NCBI RefSeq assembly: GCF_000188015.2 | Contig: NZ_AEUX02000001.1 | Coordinates: forward strand, 1-64,000 | Length of the DNA stretch: 64,000 nt | Direction of reading: 5' to 3' | Origin: Streptococcus ictaluri 707-05 | GTDB taxonomy: Bacteria; Bacillota; Bacilli; Lactobacillales; Streptococcaceae | Part shown: positions 34,123 to 43,840 of the stretch, one piece after another | How the letters are laid out: each line of letters begins with the position of its first letter | How positions within the stretch are numbered: position 1 is the first letter of the stretch | Notes under the pieces: model-generated | What the model saw: only the letters and a program-made list of their open reading frames with translations | The model's database searches: none | What the model was told of the DNA's origin: nothing | Program-made: the position numbers and the translations under genes

Positions 34123-35392
34123 AAAAGAAATTAACCTTACAATACACTCTAAGTGTTGGTCTGGTTGCTATTTTGATTTTAGTGGTTAATTTTTTAGCCA
34201 TTATACTACTAACCTATAGCTATCAAGCCAAACGGGGTGTCAATGAAGAAGTAGAAACCTATGTGAGAGGCTTTTCTAAGCATATTACTGTTTCAGATGG
34301 ACAAGTGAGCATTTCTCAAGCAGGCAAGAATTCTCTTGATCAAAAAGGCTTGTGGATTCAAGTGCTAGACCAAGTAAACAATGAAGTAGCGAGTTACAGA
34401 CGTCCTAAGGCAGTCAAAACTCATCACGACAGTATTGAGTTGGTCAATGGCTATAAATATGCCGGAACCTTTGATGGACAGTCAGAAATGCTTTTTGGCC
34501 CGTTATCCTGATTGATGTGATTACGGTCTTATTGTTAGGCTATTTGTTTAGCCTTCATCTAACCAAGCCCATTAATAAAATGGTGACCAGTATTGCTGAC
34601 TTATCAACAGCTAACTTGGAGCAACCGTTAGTCAGTAAAGGTATTTACAAAACTGTTTTTGAGCAAATTAATCGTTTGTCTCAACGCTTAAAGAGTAATG
34701 AAATTGAGCGTCAAGAGATTCAAAAGATGAGACAAGACTGGGTGGCTAATGTGACCCACGATATCAAAACTCCGCTAGCTTCGATAAAAGGTTATGCCGA
34801 ATTATTGGAATCGGACATGCCCCTAGACAAGTCTGAAATCAATCAATATGCCGACATTATTCAAAATAAAGCTGATTATTTAACCGATTTGGTTGCTGAC
34901 CTTAATTTAGTCATGCAATTGGAAAATAGACAGTCTCTCTTGCATAAAGAAAAGGTAAATTTAATTAGCCTAGTTAAATCACTCATCATAGAGGTTTTCA
35001 ATGATCCCAAGTACCAGCATATTCATGTAGAATTCCAAAGTCAGCTGCCAGTAATTGAACGTCAAGTAGATATCAAATTAATGAAGCGGGCCATTGCTAA
35101 TTTAATCTACAATGCCATCCTTCACAATGACAAAGTAGTCAATATCCTGATTAAAATTGTGGAAGACAACAAGCTTCATATTTGGGTTGTTGATGATGGT
35201 AAAGGGGTTAGTGACGAGGATTTACCACGACTTTTCAATCGTTATTACAGAGGAACGAATACAGGTGAAGCCCATAAAGGGTCAGGGCTTGGCATGGCCA
35301 TCGTCAAAGAAATTATCACAGCACATGACGGTGAAATCCATGTTCACAGTCATCCTGGCAAAGGGATGGCCGTTGATATGATGTTGCCATAA
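34119..35392 (+). pseudogene. Sensor histidine kinase, frameshifted
   Basis: The first frame (34119-34511) has a membrane span (YTLSVGLVAILILVVNFLAI) and an extracellular segment, then stops at ...MLFGPLS. The other frame continues upstream of GTG 34517 as FWPVILIDVITVLLLGYLFS, the second span. One T missing from the CTTTTTGG run (about 34492-34496) explains it. The kinase core is intact: HAMP, His in NVTHDIKTPLASIKGYAELLE, N box NLIYNAILHN, GKGVSDEDLPRLFNRYYRG, GSGLGMAIVKEI. Start overlaps the end of the response regulator (ATGA). The restored protein would have about 424 residues. Confidence 0.85.
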
Positions 35393-35453
35393 TCCTCTTG
35401 TTTCCCCTTTATTCAGTCAACAATGACAGTTATCATTCGAGAAAGGAATAGCC

Positions 35454-36488
35454 ATGTCTTACCTTATCATTCCACCAATCATTTTTTGGTTGCTTTTTCT
35501 AATCATCTATCTAAAGGAACCAAGAACACTCTGGTTAGGAACAAGCCTTATAGCCGCAGCTGGGGTTTCAATGCTCTGCCTTTTGATATCCATTTTTGCT
35601 TTTAAAAACCCTGATTTAACAGAAGAACAGTTGTTTCTTGCAGGGATAGCTGCAGCAATACTTGCTTTTATCTTAATGATTATCCCCCTCGCCTTAATTT
35701 TACTCTTTATTGTGAATGGTATCCGCCTACTCAAACGAGAAGGTTTTTCCATGCGAAATCTACTCTGGCTAGCTATGGGGGTTGGGATGCTTTCCTATCC
35801 ATTTGTGACAGGTCTATTGCAACGAAGTTTTGAATACTTCCGCTTTTCGGAAATTCCCTATGAGATGGTGGCCTTGATGATTACTTATTTGTTTATTCTG
35901 GCTTCTATTTATACGTTGTCTAGCCTATTAAACACTTTTTACCTCAAACCTGATCATCCAGATTATATTGTGGTCTTAGGTAGTGGCTTAAATGGTGACC
36001 AAGTCACGCCCCTGCTAGCTAGCCGTATCAAGAAGGGCATTGCTATTTATCAAAAAAATCCTGGCAGTCAATTGATTATGTCAGGCGGTAAAGGAGAAGA
36101 TGAGCTAATTGCAGAAGGAGAAGCTATGTATCAATATGCCATAGCACAAGGTGTCCCTGAAGAAGCAATCTTAGTGGAAAACCAATCGCGCAATACTCGG
36201 GAAAATATCCTCTTTTCTAAAAAACTCATGACCAAGTCACAGCATTTTTGTTTGGTAACTAACTATTACCATTTGTTTAGAGCCTTGCTCCATGCTAAAG
36301 CCTTAAAGAGTCCTTGTCGTGGCTATGGTGCCAAGACCAAGCTCTATTTCACCTTAAATGCTTTTATCAGAGAATTTGTGGGTTACCTTTACCTCAAACG
36401 AAAACTACATACCATAGTACTACTTATTTTATTAGGAATTTTCACCATTTTAAGATTGATTGTTTTTATCACTTCTGGACAACTTTAA
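35454..36488 (+). CDS. YdcF/ElyC-like DUF218 membrane protein
   Basis: A 344-residue protein with four to five N-terminal spans and a soluble DUF218 domain (residues about 175-310): YIVVLGSGLNGDQVTPLLASRI, QLIMSGGKGEDELIAEGEAM, QSRNTRENILFSKKL, CLVTNYYHLFRAL. This is the YdcF/SanA/ElyC family, implicated in envelope or undecaprenyl-phosphate metabolism. Start ATG 35454 has GAGAAAGGAATAGCC. A second hydrophobic segment lies at the C-terminus. Function is inferred. Confidence 0.8.
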   Translation: MSYLIIPPIIFWLLFLIIYLKEPRTLWLGTSLIAAAGVSMLCLLISIFAFKNPDLTEEQLFLAGIAAAILAFILMIIPLALILLFIVNGIRLLKREGFSMRNLLWLAMGVGMLSYPFVTGLLQRSFEYFRFSEIPYEMVALMITYLFILASIYTLSSLLNTFYLKPDHPDYIVVLGSGLNGDQVTPLLASRIKKGIAIYQKNPGSQLIMSGGKGEDELIAEGEAMYQYAIAQGVPEEAILVENQSRNTRENILFSKKLMTKSQHFCLVTNYYHLFRALLHAKALKSPCRGYGAKTKLYFTLNAFIREFVGYLYLKRKLHTIVLLILLGIFTILRLIVFITSGQL

Positions 36489-36517
36489 ATTTGGTTTGCT
36501 TATTTTTAAAATAAGGG

Positions 36518-36546
36518 TTGACAAATAAATCTAATAGGACTATACT
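36518..36546 (+). promoter_or_regulatory. mgtA promoter
   Basis: TTGACA (36518-36523), exactly 17 bp, TATACT (36541-36546), immediately upstream of the riboswitch. Confidence 0.8.
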
Positions 36547-36557
36547 GACACTAACTA

Positions 36558-36763
36558 AATCGGTAGGTGAGACTACCATAGGGATACGGATGACTACCGC
36601 AAAATAGTGGAGACACTATACGCTGGTCAGCAGTCTTTGTCGTTAAGGCACAGACTAATGTCATTTCATCGCCCTATGATGTTAAAGCTTGAACGGTGAG
36701 AGAATCTATTAGTGTGCATTAATAGGGCTTATCGTCTTGCGACGGTAAGCCCTATTTTTTGTG
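36558..36763 (+). promoter_or_regulatory. M-box magnesium riboswitch with intrinsic terminator
   Basis: The leader contains the M-box (ykoK) conserved blocks: GGTAGGTGAGACTACC, GGGATACGGATGACTACCGC, CGCTGGTCAGCAG, TTAAGGCACAGACTAATG and ATGTTAAAGCTTGAACG. It is followed by a terminator, TAGGGCTTA.CGTC/GACGGTAAGCCCTATTTTTT (36722-36760). M-box RNAs sense Mg2+ and switch off Mg transporter genes by termination; here it lies directly before mgtA, in agreement. Aptamer about 36558-36700. Confidence 0.9.
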
Positions 36764-36779
36764 GAAAGGAGTGGTGAAG

Positions 36780-36866
36780 ATGTCGAGCGATGATCATCCG
36801 ATAAGTCAACAAGAGATTACGATTAGAAAGCTATCAGTCGGCATCTTTCTGACTGGTAGAAGATGA
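36780..36866 (+). CDS. 28-codon leader ORF between riboswitch and mgtA
   Basis: ATG 36780 has AAGGAGTGGTGAAG before it, the best ribosome site in this leader. The peptide is MSSDDHPISQQEITIRKLSV... and ends at TGA 36866, nine bases before the mgtA start, so translation can be coupled. CATCTT..TCT / AGAAGATG near its end can form a hairpin over the mgtA ribosome site (GATGAGG). It may be a leader peptide adding a translational control layer. No homologue is recognised. Confidence 0.55.
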   Translation: MSSDDHPISQQEITIRKLSVGIFLTGRR

Positions 36867-36875
36867 GGTTTTTAA

Positions 36876-39530
36876 ATGAAAACAACAAGAGAAAGACTCT
36901 TACAAGCCTGCCAACAACCAGTAGAGCAAACACTCCTTGAACTAAAGAGTAGCCAAGAAGGACTCAGCCAAGATCAAGTCCTTATTAATCAATCCCTATA
37001 CGGGGCTAACCGATTTATCAAGCCTAATCAACCTGGCTTATGGTCTAAATTATACGATGCCATTATCAACCCCTTTACCCTTATCTTGTTGGTAATTGCC
37101 TTGGTTTCTTTTTTGACCAATGTCTTATGGGCAGCATCAAGGGAAAAAGATCCTACAACAGTCATTATTATCTTATTTTTAGTAGCAGTATCAGGAGCTA
37201 TTCGTTTTTTTCAAGAGCTCCAAAGCGATAAAGCTACAAGCCATTTATCTGAAATGATTGTCAACAAAGCTACCGTTATCAGAGACAAGCAAAAAACAGA
37301 CCTTCCCATCACAGATTTGGTGGTCGGAGATGTGATTCATCTGAGTGCGGGGGATATGTTACCAGCTGATGTTCTATTGTTTGAAACGCGAGATTTTTTT
37401 GTTCAAGAATCAAGCTTGACAGGTGAAAGCGAGCCAGTTGAAAAAGTAAGTCATGGTCAAAACAAAGAACAAGCAGAATCATTATTAGAAGCACAATGCC
37501 TTGCTTTTATGGGGTCCAATGTCATTAGTGGCAGTGCCTATGCTTTAGTTCTTGTGACAGGAAATGACACGCAGTTTGGTTCTATTCAAGCAAGTTTGAC
37601 AGCTATTGATGAAGCCACTAGCTTTGAAAAAGAAATGGAACACATCTCATGGTTGCTCATCCGCTTGATGTTAATATTAGTGCCCCTAGTTTTTCTCATC
37701 AATGGCATGACAGATGGGGATTGGTTAGAGGCAGGTGTTTTTGCTCTTAGCGTAGGAGTTGGCCTTACTCCTGAAATGCTTCCCATGATTATCACTGCTA
37801 GTCTAGCTAAAGGCTCTATTGTCATGGCTAAAGAAAAGGTGATTATTAAAAAGTTGAATGCCATTCAAGATATAGGGGCTATCGATGTCTTGTGTACAGA
37901 TAAGACAGGCACCTTAACTCAAGATGAGGTGGTTTTGGAATACCCTTTAGATATTCATGCTGAGCTTGATTTATCAGTTATTGAGCAAGCCTACCTCAAC
38001 AGCTATTACCAGACTGGCCTTAAAAATTTATTGGATCATGCTATTATTGGACGCACTCATAGAGAGGCTAAGGAACATCTTTTTTTACGTGACTTAGACA
38101 AGCGTTACACTAAAATCGATGAACTGCCTTTTGACTTTGAACGACGTCGCATGAGTGTCATGGTGACAGACCAGACAAAAGAAAAACGAATGGTGACAAA
38201 AGGTGCGCTAGAAGAGATGCTAGGTATTTCCAACTGGGTTAAAGATGGGGATGCTATTTTACCTATGACGCAAGCTGTCCGTCAAAATATCCTGGACGCA
38301 GTGGATGACCTCAACCAACAGGGGTTACGCGTCCTTGGGATAAGTTATAAAAGCTTTAGTTCAGAAACATTGGACTTCACAGTATCTGATGAATCAGATA
38401 TGATTCTAATGGGTTATTTAGCCTTCTTGGATCCCCCTAAAGAATCCGCTGCCCCTGCCATAGAAGCCTTAAAAAAACATGGAGTTGCTACTAAGATTTT
38501 AACTGGTGATAACGAAAAAGTGAGCCAAACCATTTGTGAGAAGGTAGGGCTTGATATCACTCAGGTTTTATTAGGTTCAGACATTGAAAATCTGTCAGAC
38601 CAAGAATTACAAGTTCAAGTAGAAAAGACAAGTCTTTTTGCCAAATTATCTCCACAGCAAAAAGCACGTGTTATTTATGCTTTAAAAGCCAACGGTCATA
38701 AAGTGGGCTATATGGGAGATGGTATCAATGATGCCCCGTCGATGAAAGTGGCAGACGTTGGAATTTCAGTTGATAGCGCAGTAGATATCGCTAAAGAAGT
38801 GGCAGATGTTATCTTACTCAACAAAGACCTTATGGTTTTAGAAAAAGGAATAATAGAAGGTCGTAAAGTCTATGCTAACATGACGAAATACATCAAAATG
38901 ACGGTTAGTTCTAATTTTGGTAATATTTTTTCTCTACTGGTAGCCAGTGTTTGCCTTCCTTTTTTACCCATGTCACCAATTCATTTGATTGTGCTTAATC
39001 TGATTTATGATTTAAGCTGTGTGGCTCTTCCTTTTGATCATGTGGATCAAGCATTCTTGAAGAAGCCTCACTCATGGACAGGCAAGTCCATCACACGCTT
39101 CATGTTATGGATGGGACCTATTAGCTCTATTTTTGACATTTTGACCTATGCTATTATGTTCTTTTTGATAGCACCACTGGTTTTAGGTGGACACTATCAC
39201 ATGGTCAGTGATAAAAGTCTCTTTGTTACTGTCTTTCAGACAGGCTGGTTTATCGAATCTATGTGGACACAAACCTTGGTGATTTACCTTCTACGGTCAG
39301 CTAAGCTATCTTTGACACAAAGTAAACCCGCTCCGCTACTCTTAGTTAGTACGCTTTTAGGACTTGCCTTTGTCACCCTACTTCCTTTTAGTCCCTTGGC
39401 AAATCTTTTTAAACTCTCTCCTTTGCCATTACTTTATTTTATTAGCCTCTTTTTGGTCTTATTAGCTTACTTGCTATTAGTGACTTACGTAAAAGCGCGA
39501 TATATTAAACGTTACCACGAGTGGTTATAA
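36876..39530 (+). CDS. mgtA: P-type Mg2+-translocating ATPase
   Basis: An 884-residue P3B-type ATPase. The phosphorylation motif is DKTGTLTQDE with Asp342. Earlier are the TGES actuator loop (SLTGESEPVEK, about residue 185) and the M4 segment VGVGLTPEMLPMIITASLAKG with the family-typical EMLPMI; later are KGALEEML (ATP site), LTGDNEKV and MGDGINDAPSM. Ten spans are visible. It imports Mg2+ under starvation. It follows the magnesium riboswitch and a leader ORF. GAGGTTTTTAA precedes ATG 36876. Confidence 0.95.
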   Translation: MKTTRERLLQACQQPVEQTLLELKSSQEGLSQDQVLINQSLYGANRFIKPNQPGLWSKLYDAIINPFTLILLVIALVSFLTNVLWAASREKDPTTVIIILFLVAVSGAIRFFQELQSDKATSHLSEMIVNKATVIRDKQKTDLPITDLVVGDVIHLSAGDMLPADVLLFETRDFFVQESSLTGESEPVEKVSHGQNKEQAESLLEAQCLAFMGSNVISGSAYALVLVTGNDTQFGSIQASLTAIDEATSFEKEMEHISWLLIRLMLILVPLVFLINGMTDGDWLEAGVFALSVGVGLTPEMLPMIITASLAKGSIVMAKEKVIIKKLNAIQDIGAIDVLCTDKTGTLTQDEVVLEYPLDIHAELDLSVIEQAYLNSYYQTGLKNLLDHAIIGRTHREAKEHLFLRDLDKRYTKIDELPFDFERRRMSVMVTDQTKEKRMVTKGALEEMLGISNWVKDGDAILPMTQAVRQNILDAVDDLNQQGLRVLGISYKSFSSETLDFTVSDESDMILMGYLAFLDPPKESAAPAIEALKKHGVATKILTGDNEKVSQTICEKVGLDITQVLLGSDIENLSDQELQVQVEKTSLFAKLSPQQKARVIYALKANGHKVGYMGDGINDAPSMKVADVGISVDSAVDIAKEVADVILLNKDLMVLEKGIIEGRKVYANMTKYIKMTVSSNFGNIFSLLVASVCLPFLPMSPIHLIVLNLIYDLSCVALPFDHVDQAFLKKPHSWTGKSITRFMLWMGPISSIFDILTYAIMFFLIAPLVLGGHYHMVSDKSLFVTVFQTGWFIESMWTQTLVIYLLRSAKLSLTQSKPAPLLLVSTLLGLAFVTLLPFSPLANLFKLSPLPLLYFISLFLVLLAYLLLVTYVKARYIKRYHEWL

Positions 39531-39554
39531 GCGAAAAATTCTTAAAAACAAGAC

Positions 39555-39586
39555 AAAACCCTGAAGAAAACTAGACTTCAGGGTTT
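39555..39586. terminator. Bidirectional terminator between mgtA and the pseudouridine synthase
   Basis: AAAACCCTGAAG...CTTCAGGGTTTT has A and T runs on both sides and serves the converging genes. Confidence 0.85.
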
Positions 39587-40492
39587 TACTTTTTTGAGTG
39601 CTGTTTCATTAGCTAATATGGCTTCAAAACTATTAGACTTAGCCTTGATACAAAGGTCTTGATTGGTCAAAGGGTGCCTAAAAGAGAGCTGATGGGCATG
39701 CAGCATGAGGCGTTTGACTGGTGAACTAGGATAATAGAGAGGATCTCCTAAGAGAGGATGCTTGTGATGGGTCAAATGCACCCTGATTTGATGAGTGCGA
39801 CCTGTCTTGAGCTTGCAGTTAATCAGACTAGAGCTTGCAAAAGTTTTAAGTACCCTGACCTCTGTGATAGCTCTTTGTCCCTGCTTAGGGTCCACAAGGC
39901 GTTTACGGCGGTCATGCCTGTGACGCCCAATAGGATCTCTAAAGGTCATCTCTTTTTTGTCAAAGCTCCCTTGAACTAGAGCCCAGTAATCGCGGTGAAT
40001 ATCTCGGTTTTCTAATAGGCGATTGAGAATGGGTAAGATAAAAGGATTTTTGGCAAACAAAATGACACCGCTAGTTTCCATATCCAAGCGATGGACCACA
40101 TAGGCTGTCTGACCAATATAAGCCGACACGTGATTGAGCAGAGCCAACTCCTCGGGCTGGTTACCGTGAGTTTTCATTCCTTCGGGTTTGTTGACAATAA
40201 TAAGGTGCTCGTCCTCGTAGAGGCAATCAACTAAGTCAGGATTGCCAAAGTGAATTGTCTTAGCAGGGTAGGCTTCTTGGTCAAAGAAGAGGGTGACAGT
40301 ATCCCCCTTAGCGATGGGACTTTGCCAGTTAATAGGTTCTTGATTGATCCAGATATGTTTTTTTACCCGCAAAAAATGCCTGATTTTACGTGGAATCAGT
40401 AGCTTTTCTTCGAGAAAGCTTTTGACCGTCGTGGTTTCGTAGGGATTGTCAAAGCTTACATAAAAGCCCTGCTCCTTACTTCTTGTCTTCAT
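39578..40492 (-). CDS. RluA-family 23S rRNA pseudouridine synthase
   Basis: A roughly 304-residue pseudouridine synthase. An S4-like N-terminal part (KSFLEEKLLIPRKIRHFLRVKKHIWINQEP) is followed by the catalytic domain: LYEDEHLIIVNKPEGMKTHGN, HRLDMETSGVILFAKN with the catalytic Asp, and CKLKTGRTHQIRVHL. This makes it RluA/RluD-like, modifying rRNA. Start is taken at 40492 (MKTRSKEQGFYVSF); an ATG at 40504 overlaps the upstream gene slightly more. It forms a leftward pair with the 63-aa gene. Confidence 0.85.
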   Translation of the reverse strand: MKTRSKEQGFYVSFDNPYETTTVKSFLEEKLLIPRKIRHFLRVKKHIWINQEPINWQSPIAKGDTVTLFFDQEAYPAKTIHFGNPDLVDCLYEDEHLIIVNKPEGMKTHGNQPEELALLNHVSAYIGQTAYVVHRLDMETSGVILFAKNPFILPILNRLLENRDIHRDYWALVQGSFDKKEMTFRDPIGRHRHDRRKRLVDPKQGQRAITEVRVLKTFASSSLINCKLKTGRTHQIRVHLTHHKHPLLGDPLYYPSSPVKRLMLHAHQLSFRHPLTNQDLCIKAKSNSFEAILANETALKKVKP

Positions 40493-40667
40493 CAAGCCAA
40501 GCATGGTATTTTTCTAAGAGATTGATGGCCATTTGAGTAGCAAGAGCAGCAGAGAAGGCTTCTGTACCCTCGCGCTTATCATTAGCCACTTCTAGACGTG
40601 TTTCATCGTAGATGGCTTTGAGGCTATTAGGGGATAGGGTTTCTTTAAAGGCTTGAAATTTGTTCAT
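40476..40667 (-). CDS. Hypothetical 63-aa protein
   Basis: From ATG 40667 (AAAGGAATGTCTT before it) the product is MNKFQAFKETLSPNSLKAIYDE... (63 residues, helical, ending ...AWLDEDKK). A longer frame from 40940 is non-homologous-looking and overlaps the promoter of the divergent gene, so it is rejected. It overlaps the start of the pseudouridine synthase gene and is co-transcribed with it. No family is recognised; no signal or span. Confidence 0.65.
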   Translation of the reverse strand: MNKFQAFKETLSPNSLKAIYDETRLEVANDKREGTEAFSAALATQMAINLLEKYHAWLDEDKK

Positions 40668-40895
40668 AAGACATTCCTTTTCTAAATGATAGTGATACCC
40701 TATTATAGCATTTTTTAGTCTTAGCATGGTAGTTTTCGTTAGTTGGAGATAGGTCAGATAAGGCTTTTTCCTTCTAAAAAATAGCATATTACAAGAAAAA
40801 GGCTTAAAAACAGCTAGCTGGTAGTTTTTTGATATAGGATTTGAGGAGAAATTGTTATAATATGAAAAGATACTGAACCAACAAAGGAAGAAGTC

Positions 40896-41276
40896 ATGAA
40901 TACTATTAGACGCTATGATGTGAATGAAGAGTGGGCACACACGGGACTTGTGGAAGCTGGTGATTTTTATTTTTTAAATTACTGCTGCGGTAATCTAGGA
41001 CAAGATATCGAGAGTCAAATTAATGGTGCTTTTGATGAAATGGAGCGACGCTTAAGCATGGTGGGACTTACCTTAGAAGCAGTTGTCCAAATGGACTGTC
41101 TCTTTAGAGATGTCTGGAATATCCCTGTCATGGAAAAAATCATCAAAGAACGCTTCAACGGTAAATACCCTGCACGCAAGTCTATTCAGACAGAGTTTGC
41201 TCATTCTGGAGGTGCAGATGGGTTGCTTTTTCAAGTGGATGCCGTTGCTTACTCCAAACACATCACAGTCTCTTAG
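40896..41276 (+). CDS. RidA/YjgF-family protein
   Basis: A 126-residue single-domain protein: GLVEAGDFYFLNYCCGN, DIESQINGAFDEMERRLSMVGLTLEAVVQMDCLFRDV and PARKSIQTEFAHSGGADGLLFQVDAVAY. This is the Rid/YjgF fold, with the R of ARKS but a less typical C-terminus, so it belongs to a RidA-like subgroup. RidA deaminates reactive enamine/imine intermediates; subgroup functions vary. AAAGGAAGAAGTC precedes ATG 40896. It lies 24 bp before the PBP gene. Confidence 0.75.
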   Translation: MNTIRRYDVNEEWAHTGLVEAGDFYFLNYCCGNLGQDIESQINGAFDEMERRLSMVGLTLEAVVQMDCLFRDVWNIPVMEKIIKERFNGKYPARKSIQTEFAHSGGADGLLFQVDAVAYSKHITVS

Positions 41277-41300
41277 GATGACTTAATGATAGATTAACTG

Positions 41301-43628
41301 ATGACATTTTTAGAATTGTTACAAAAAAAATTCTTCCCAAAACGCTATCAGCAAAAACAGGCTGCAAAGCAAGAGGCTGAGCAAAGAGCTCATGATTGGG
41401 AAGAGGATCCTTTTTTAGAAAACGAGGAAGGCTTACAAGCAAGGGATGCTTCCCAAAGCTCTCAGTCAGCCTTTCAGCGGAGTCAAGCCTATCAAGATAA
41501 GCCCAAGAAGCTGTCGCCTTGGAGGCAAAAGCTAGAAGCTGTCTTGCCTTCGCCTCAAAACCCTATGCGTCGTTTTTGGCGTCGTTACCATATTGGTAAG
41601 TTCTTACTTATAATAGTAGGAAGTATGGTATTGATTTTGGGGTCTTATCTCTTTTACTTATCAAAAACAGCTAAGGTATCGGACTTGCAAGATGCGTTAA
41701 AAGCAACGACAGTCATTTATGACCATGCTGGGGAGCAAGCGGGGAGCCTATCTGGACAAAAAGGCACCTATGTGGAATTGGATGCTATCTCGGATGACCT
41801 TGAAAATGCGTTTATTGCCACCGAGGATCGTTCTTTTTATAGTAATAACGGGGTTAACTTCAAACGCTTTATCCTGGCTGTGGTAACGGCTGGACGCTTT
41901 GGTGGTGGTTCGACCATCACACAGCAGCTAGCCAAAAATGCTTACCTCTCACAGGATCAGACTATCAAGCGTAAAGCGCGTGAGTTCTTTTTAGCCCTTG
42001 AATTAACGAAAAAATACAGTAAAAATGACATTCTGACCATGTACCTCAATAACTCCTATTTTGGAAATGGGGTTTGGGGCATTGAGGATGCCAGTCAAAA
42101 ATATTTTGGTACTTCAGCAGCTAACTTGACCTTAGATGAAGCAGCTACCTTAGCTGGTATGCTTAAAGGGCCTGAAATTTATAACCCTTACTATTCCATT
42201 GAGAATGCCACTGCTCGTCGTGATACGGTCTTGGGAGCTATGGTTGCGGCTGGAAAAATCAGCCAGGAACAAGCCAGCCAAGCTCAAACCATTGGAATGG
42301 GCAATCGCTTAGCAGATAGCTATGTGGGAAAAACAGAGAATTATCAATACCCTTCTTATTTTGATGCGGTCATTAATGAAGCTATCTCTCGTTACGGTAT
42401 TTCTCAAAAAGATATTGTCAACAACGGTTATAAGATTTACACCGAGCTAGATCAGAATTACCAGACGGGGATGCAGACCACCTTTAACAATCTTAGCCTC
42501 TTTCCTGTTTCTGCTTTTGACGGGACCACATCAGAAGGTGCAAGTGTAGCGCTAGATCCTAAGACAGGAGCTGTCAGAGGCTTGGTGGGGCGTGTGAATA
42601 GTACCGTTGACCAGCCTTTTAGAAGCTTTAACTACGCCACACAGTCTAAGAGAAGTCCAGCTTCCACGATTAAACCACTTGTAGTTTATGCACCAGCTCT
42701 AGCAAGTGGGTGGTCTATTGAAGAGGACTTACCTAATACCGTTCAAGACTTTGATGGCTACCAGCCACATAACTACGGCAATTACGAATCAGAAGATGTG
42801 CCTATGTATCAGGCGCTAGCCAATTCTTACAACATCCCTGCAGTATCTACCTTAAAAGAACTGGGGATTGATAAGGCCTTTAGCTATGGTCAGAAGTTTG
42901 GCCTCAACATGACAAAGACCCCTAAAGAACTAGGGGTAGCACTAGGAGGTAGTGTCACGACCAATCCTCTTGAGATGGCTCAAGCTTATTCGGCTTTTGC
43001 TAATGATGGGGTCATGCATAAAGCCCACTTGATTAGCCGTATTGAAAATGCTAGAGGAGAGGTCATCAAGTCCTTCACAGATAAGCCTAAGCGCGTGGTC
43101 AGCCAATCAGTCGCTAACAAGATGACTAGCATGATGCTTGGAACCTTTTCTAATGGTACAGGCGTTAATGCCAACGTTTATGGCTATACCTTAGCCGGTA
43201 AGACAGGTACAACGGAGACAGACTTTAACCCAGATCTTTCAGGAGACCAGTGGGTTATTGGTTATACACCGGATGTGGTTATTAGTCAGTGGATTGGATT
43301 TGACAAGACAGACGAGAATCATTATTTATCCGATTCGAGTGCGGGAACAGCTTCGGCCATTTTCAGCACGCAAGCCTCCTATATTTTGCCTTATACTAAG
43401 GGCTCATCTTTCAAGGTAGACAACGCCTATGCTCAAAATGGTATTGCGGCTGTCTATGGCATCAACGAAACCCAGACCGAGACTGCCTTAGATTATCAGT
43501 CCATCATTGATGGCTTAAGAAAGTCAGCTGAGGAAGCTTCCAAATCCTTATCGGATGCAGTCGATCAATCAGGCTTACGAGAAAAAGCACAGTCCGTCTG
43601 GAAAGATATCGTGGACTATTTCAGATAG
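41301..43628 (+). CDS. pbp2A: Bifunctional class A penicillin-binding protein (PBP2a type)
   Basis: A 775-residue protein: cytoplasmic N-terminus (about 100 residues), one span (LIIVGSMVLILGSYLFYL), a glycosyltransferase 51 domain (about 150-330; ATEDRSFYSNNGVNFKRF, GGGSTITQQLAKNAYL, KRKAREFFLALELTKKYSK) and a transpeptidase domain (about 400-690) with SPASTIKPL (SxxK), NSYNIPA (SxN) and GKTGTTETD (KTG). It polymerises and cross-links peptidoglycan. The gene order pbp2a-rpmG-secE-nusG is the streptococcal ancestral order. The ribosome site is weak. Confidence 0.93.
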   Translation: MTFLELLQKKFFPKRYQQKQAAKQEAEQRAHDWEEDPFLENEEGLQARDASQSSQSAFQRSQAYQDKPKKLSPWRQKLEAVLPSPQNPMRRFWRRYHIGKFLLIIVGSMVLILGSYLFYLSKTAKVSDLQDALKATTVIYDHAGEQAGSLSGQKGTYVELDAISDDLENAFIATEDRSFYSNNGVNFKRFILAVVTAGRFGGGSTITQQLAKNAYLSQDQTIKRKAREFFLALELTKKYSKNDILTMYLNNSYFGNGVWGIEDASQKYFGTSAANLTLDEAATLAGMLKGPEIYNPYYSIENATARRDTVLGAMVAAGKISQEQASQAQTIGMGNRLADSYVGKTENYQYPSYFDAVINEAISRYGISQKDIVNNGYKIYTELDQNYQTGMQTTFNNLSLFPVSAFDGTTSEGASVALDPKTGAVRGLVGRVNSTVDQPFRSFNYATQSKRSPASTIKPLVVYAPALASGWSIEEDLPNTVQDFDGYQPHNYGNYESEDVPMYQALANSYNIPAVSTLKELGIDKAFSYGQKFGLNMTKTPKELGVALGGSVTTNPLEMAQAYSAFANDGVMHKAHLISRIENARGEVIKSFTDKPKRVVSQSVANKMTSMMLGTFSNGTGVNANVYGYTLAGKTGTTETDFNPDLSGDQWVIGYTPDVVISQWIGFDKTDENHYLSDSSAGTASAIFSTQASYILPYTKGSSFKVDNAYAQNGIAAVYGINETQTETALDYQSIIDGLRKSAEEASKSLSDAVDQSGLREKAQSVWKDIVDYFR

Positions 43629-43676
43629 CTTGCGGAAAAATGATATTCATGTTAGAATAATGTCTACGGAGGCGTT

Positions 43677-43829
43677 ATGGCACAGAAAAAAGCAAGCCTA
43701 GCGTGTGTCGAGTGTGGTAGCCGCAATTACTCTATCGGGGTAAGTAGCACACCTAGAGCAACACGCCTAGAAGTTAACAAATATTGCAAACATTGTAAAA
43801 AATACACCCTGCACAAAGAAACACGTTAG
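43677..43829 (+). CDS. rpmG: 50S ribosomal protein L33
   Basis: A 50-residue protein too short for most ORF lists: [20 protein letters not shown]..., ending YTLHKETR. It keeps the zinc ribbon (C-V-E-C and C-K-H-C) of the zinc-binding L33 form. TACGGAGGCGTT precedes ATG 43677. It lies 48 bp after pbp2A and 11 bp before secE. Confidence 0.95.
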   Translation: MAQKKASLACVECGSRNYSIGVSSTPRATRLEVNKYCKHCKKYTLHKETR

Positions 43830-43840
43830 AGGAGAGACAA

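Noticed and set aside
40668..40940. N-terminal extension of the 63-aa protein gene
   Set aside because: The extension overlaps the ridA start and promoter and looks non-coding; ATG 40667 has a good ribosome site.
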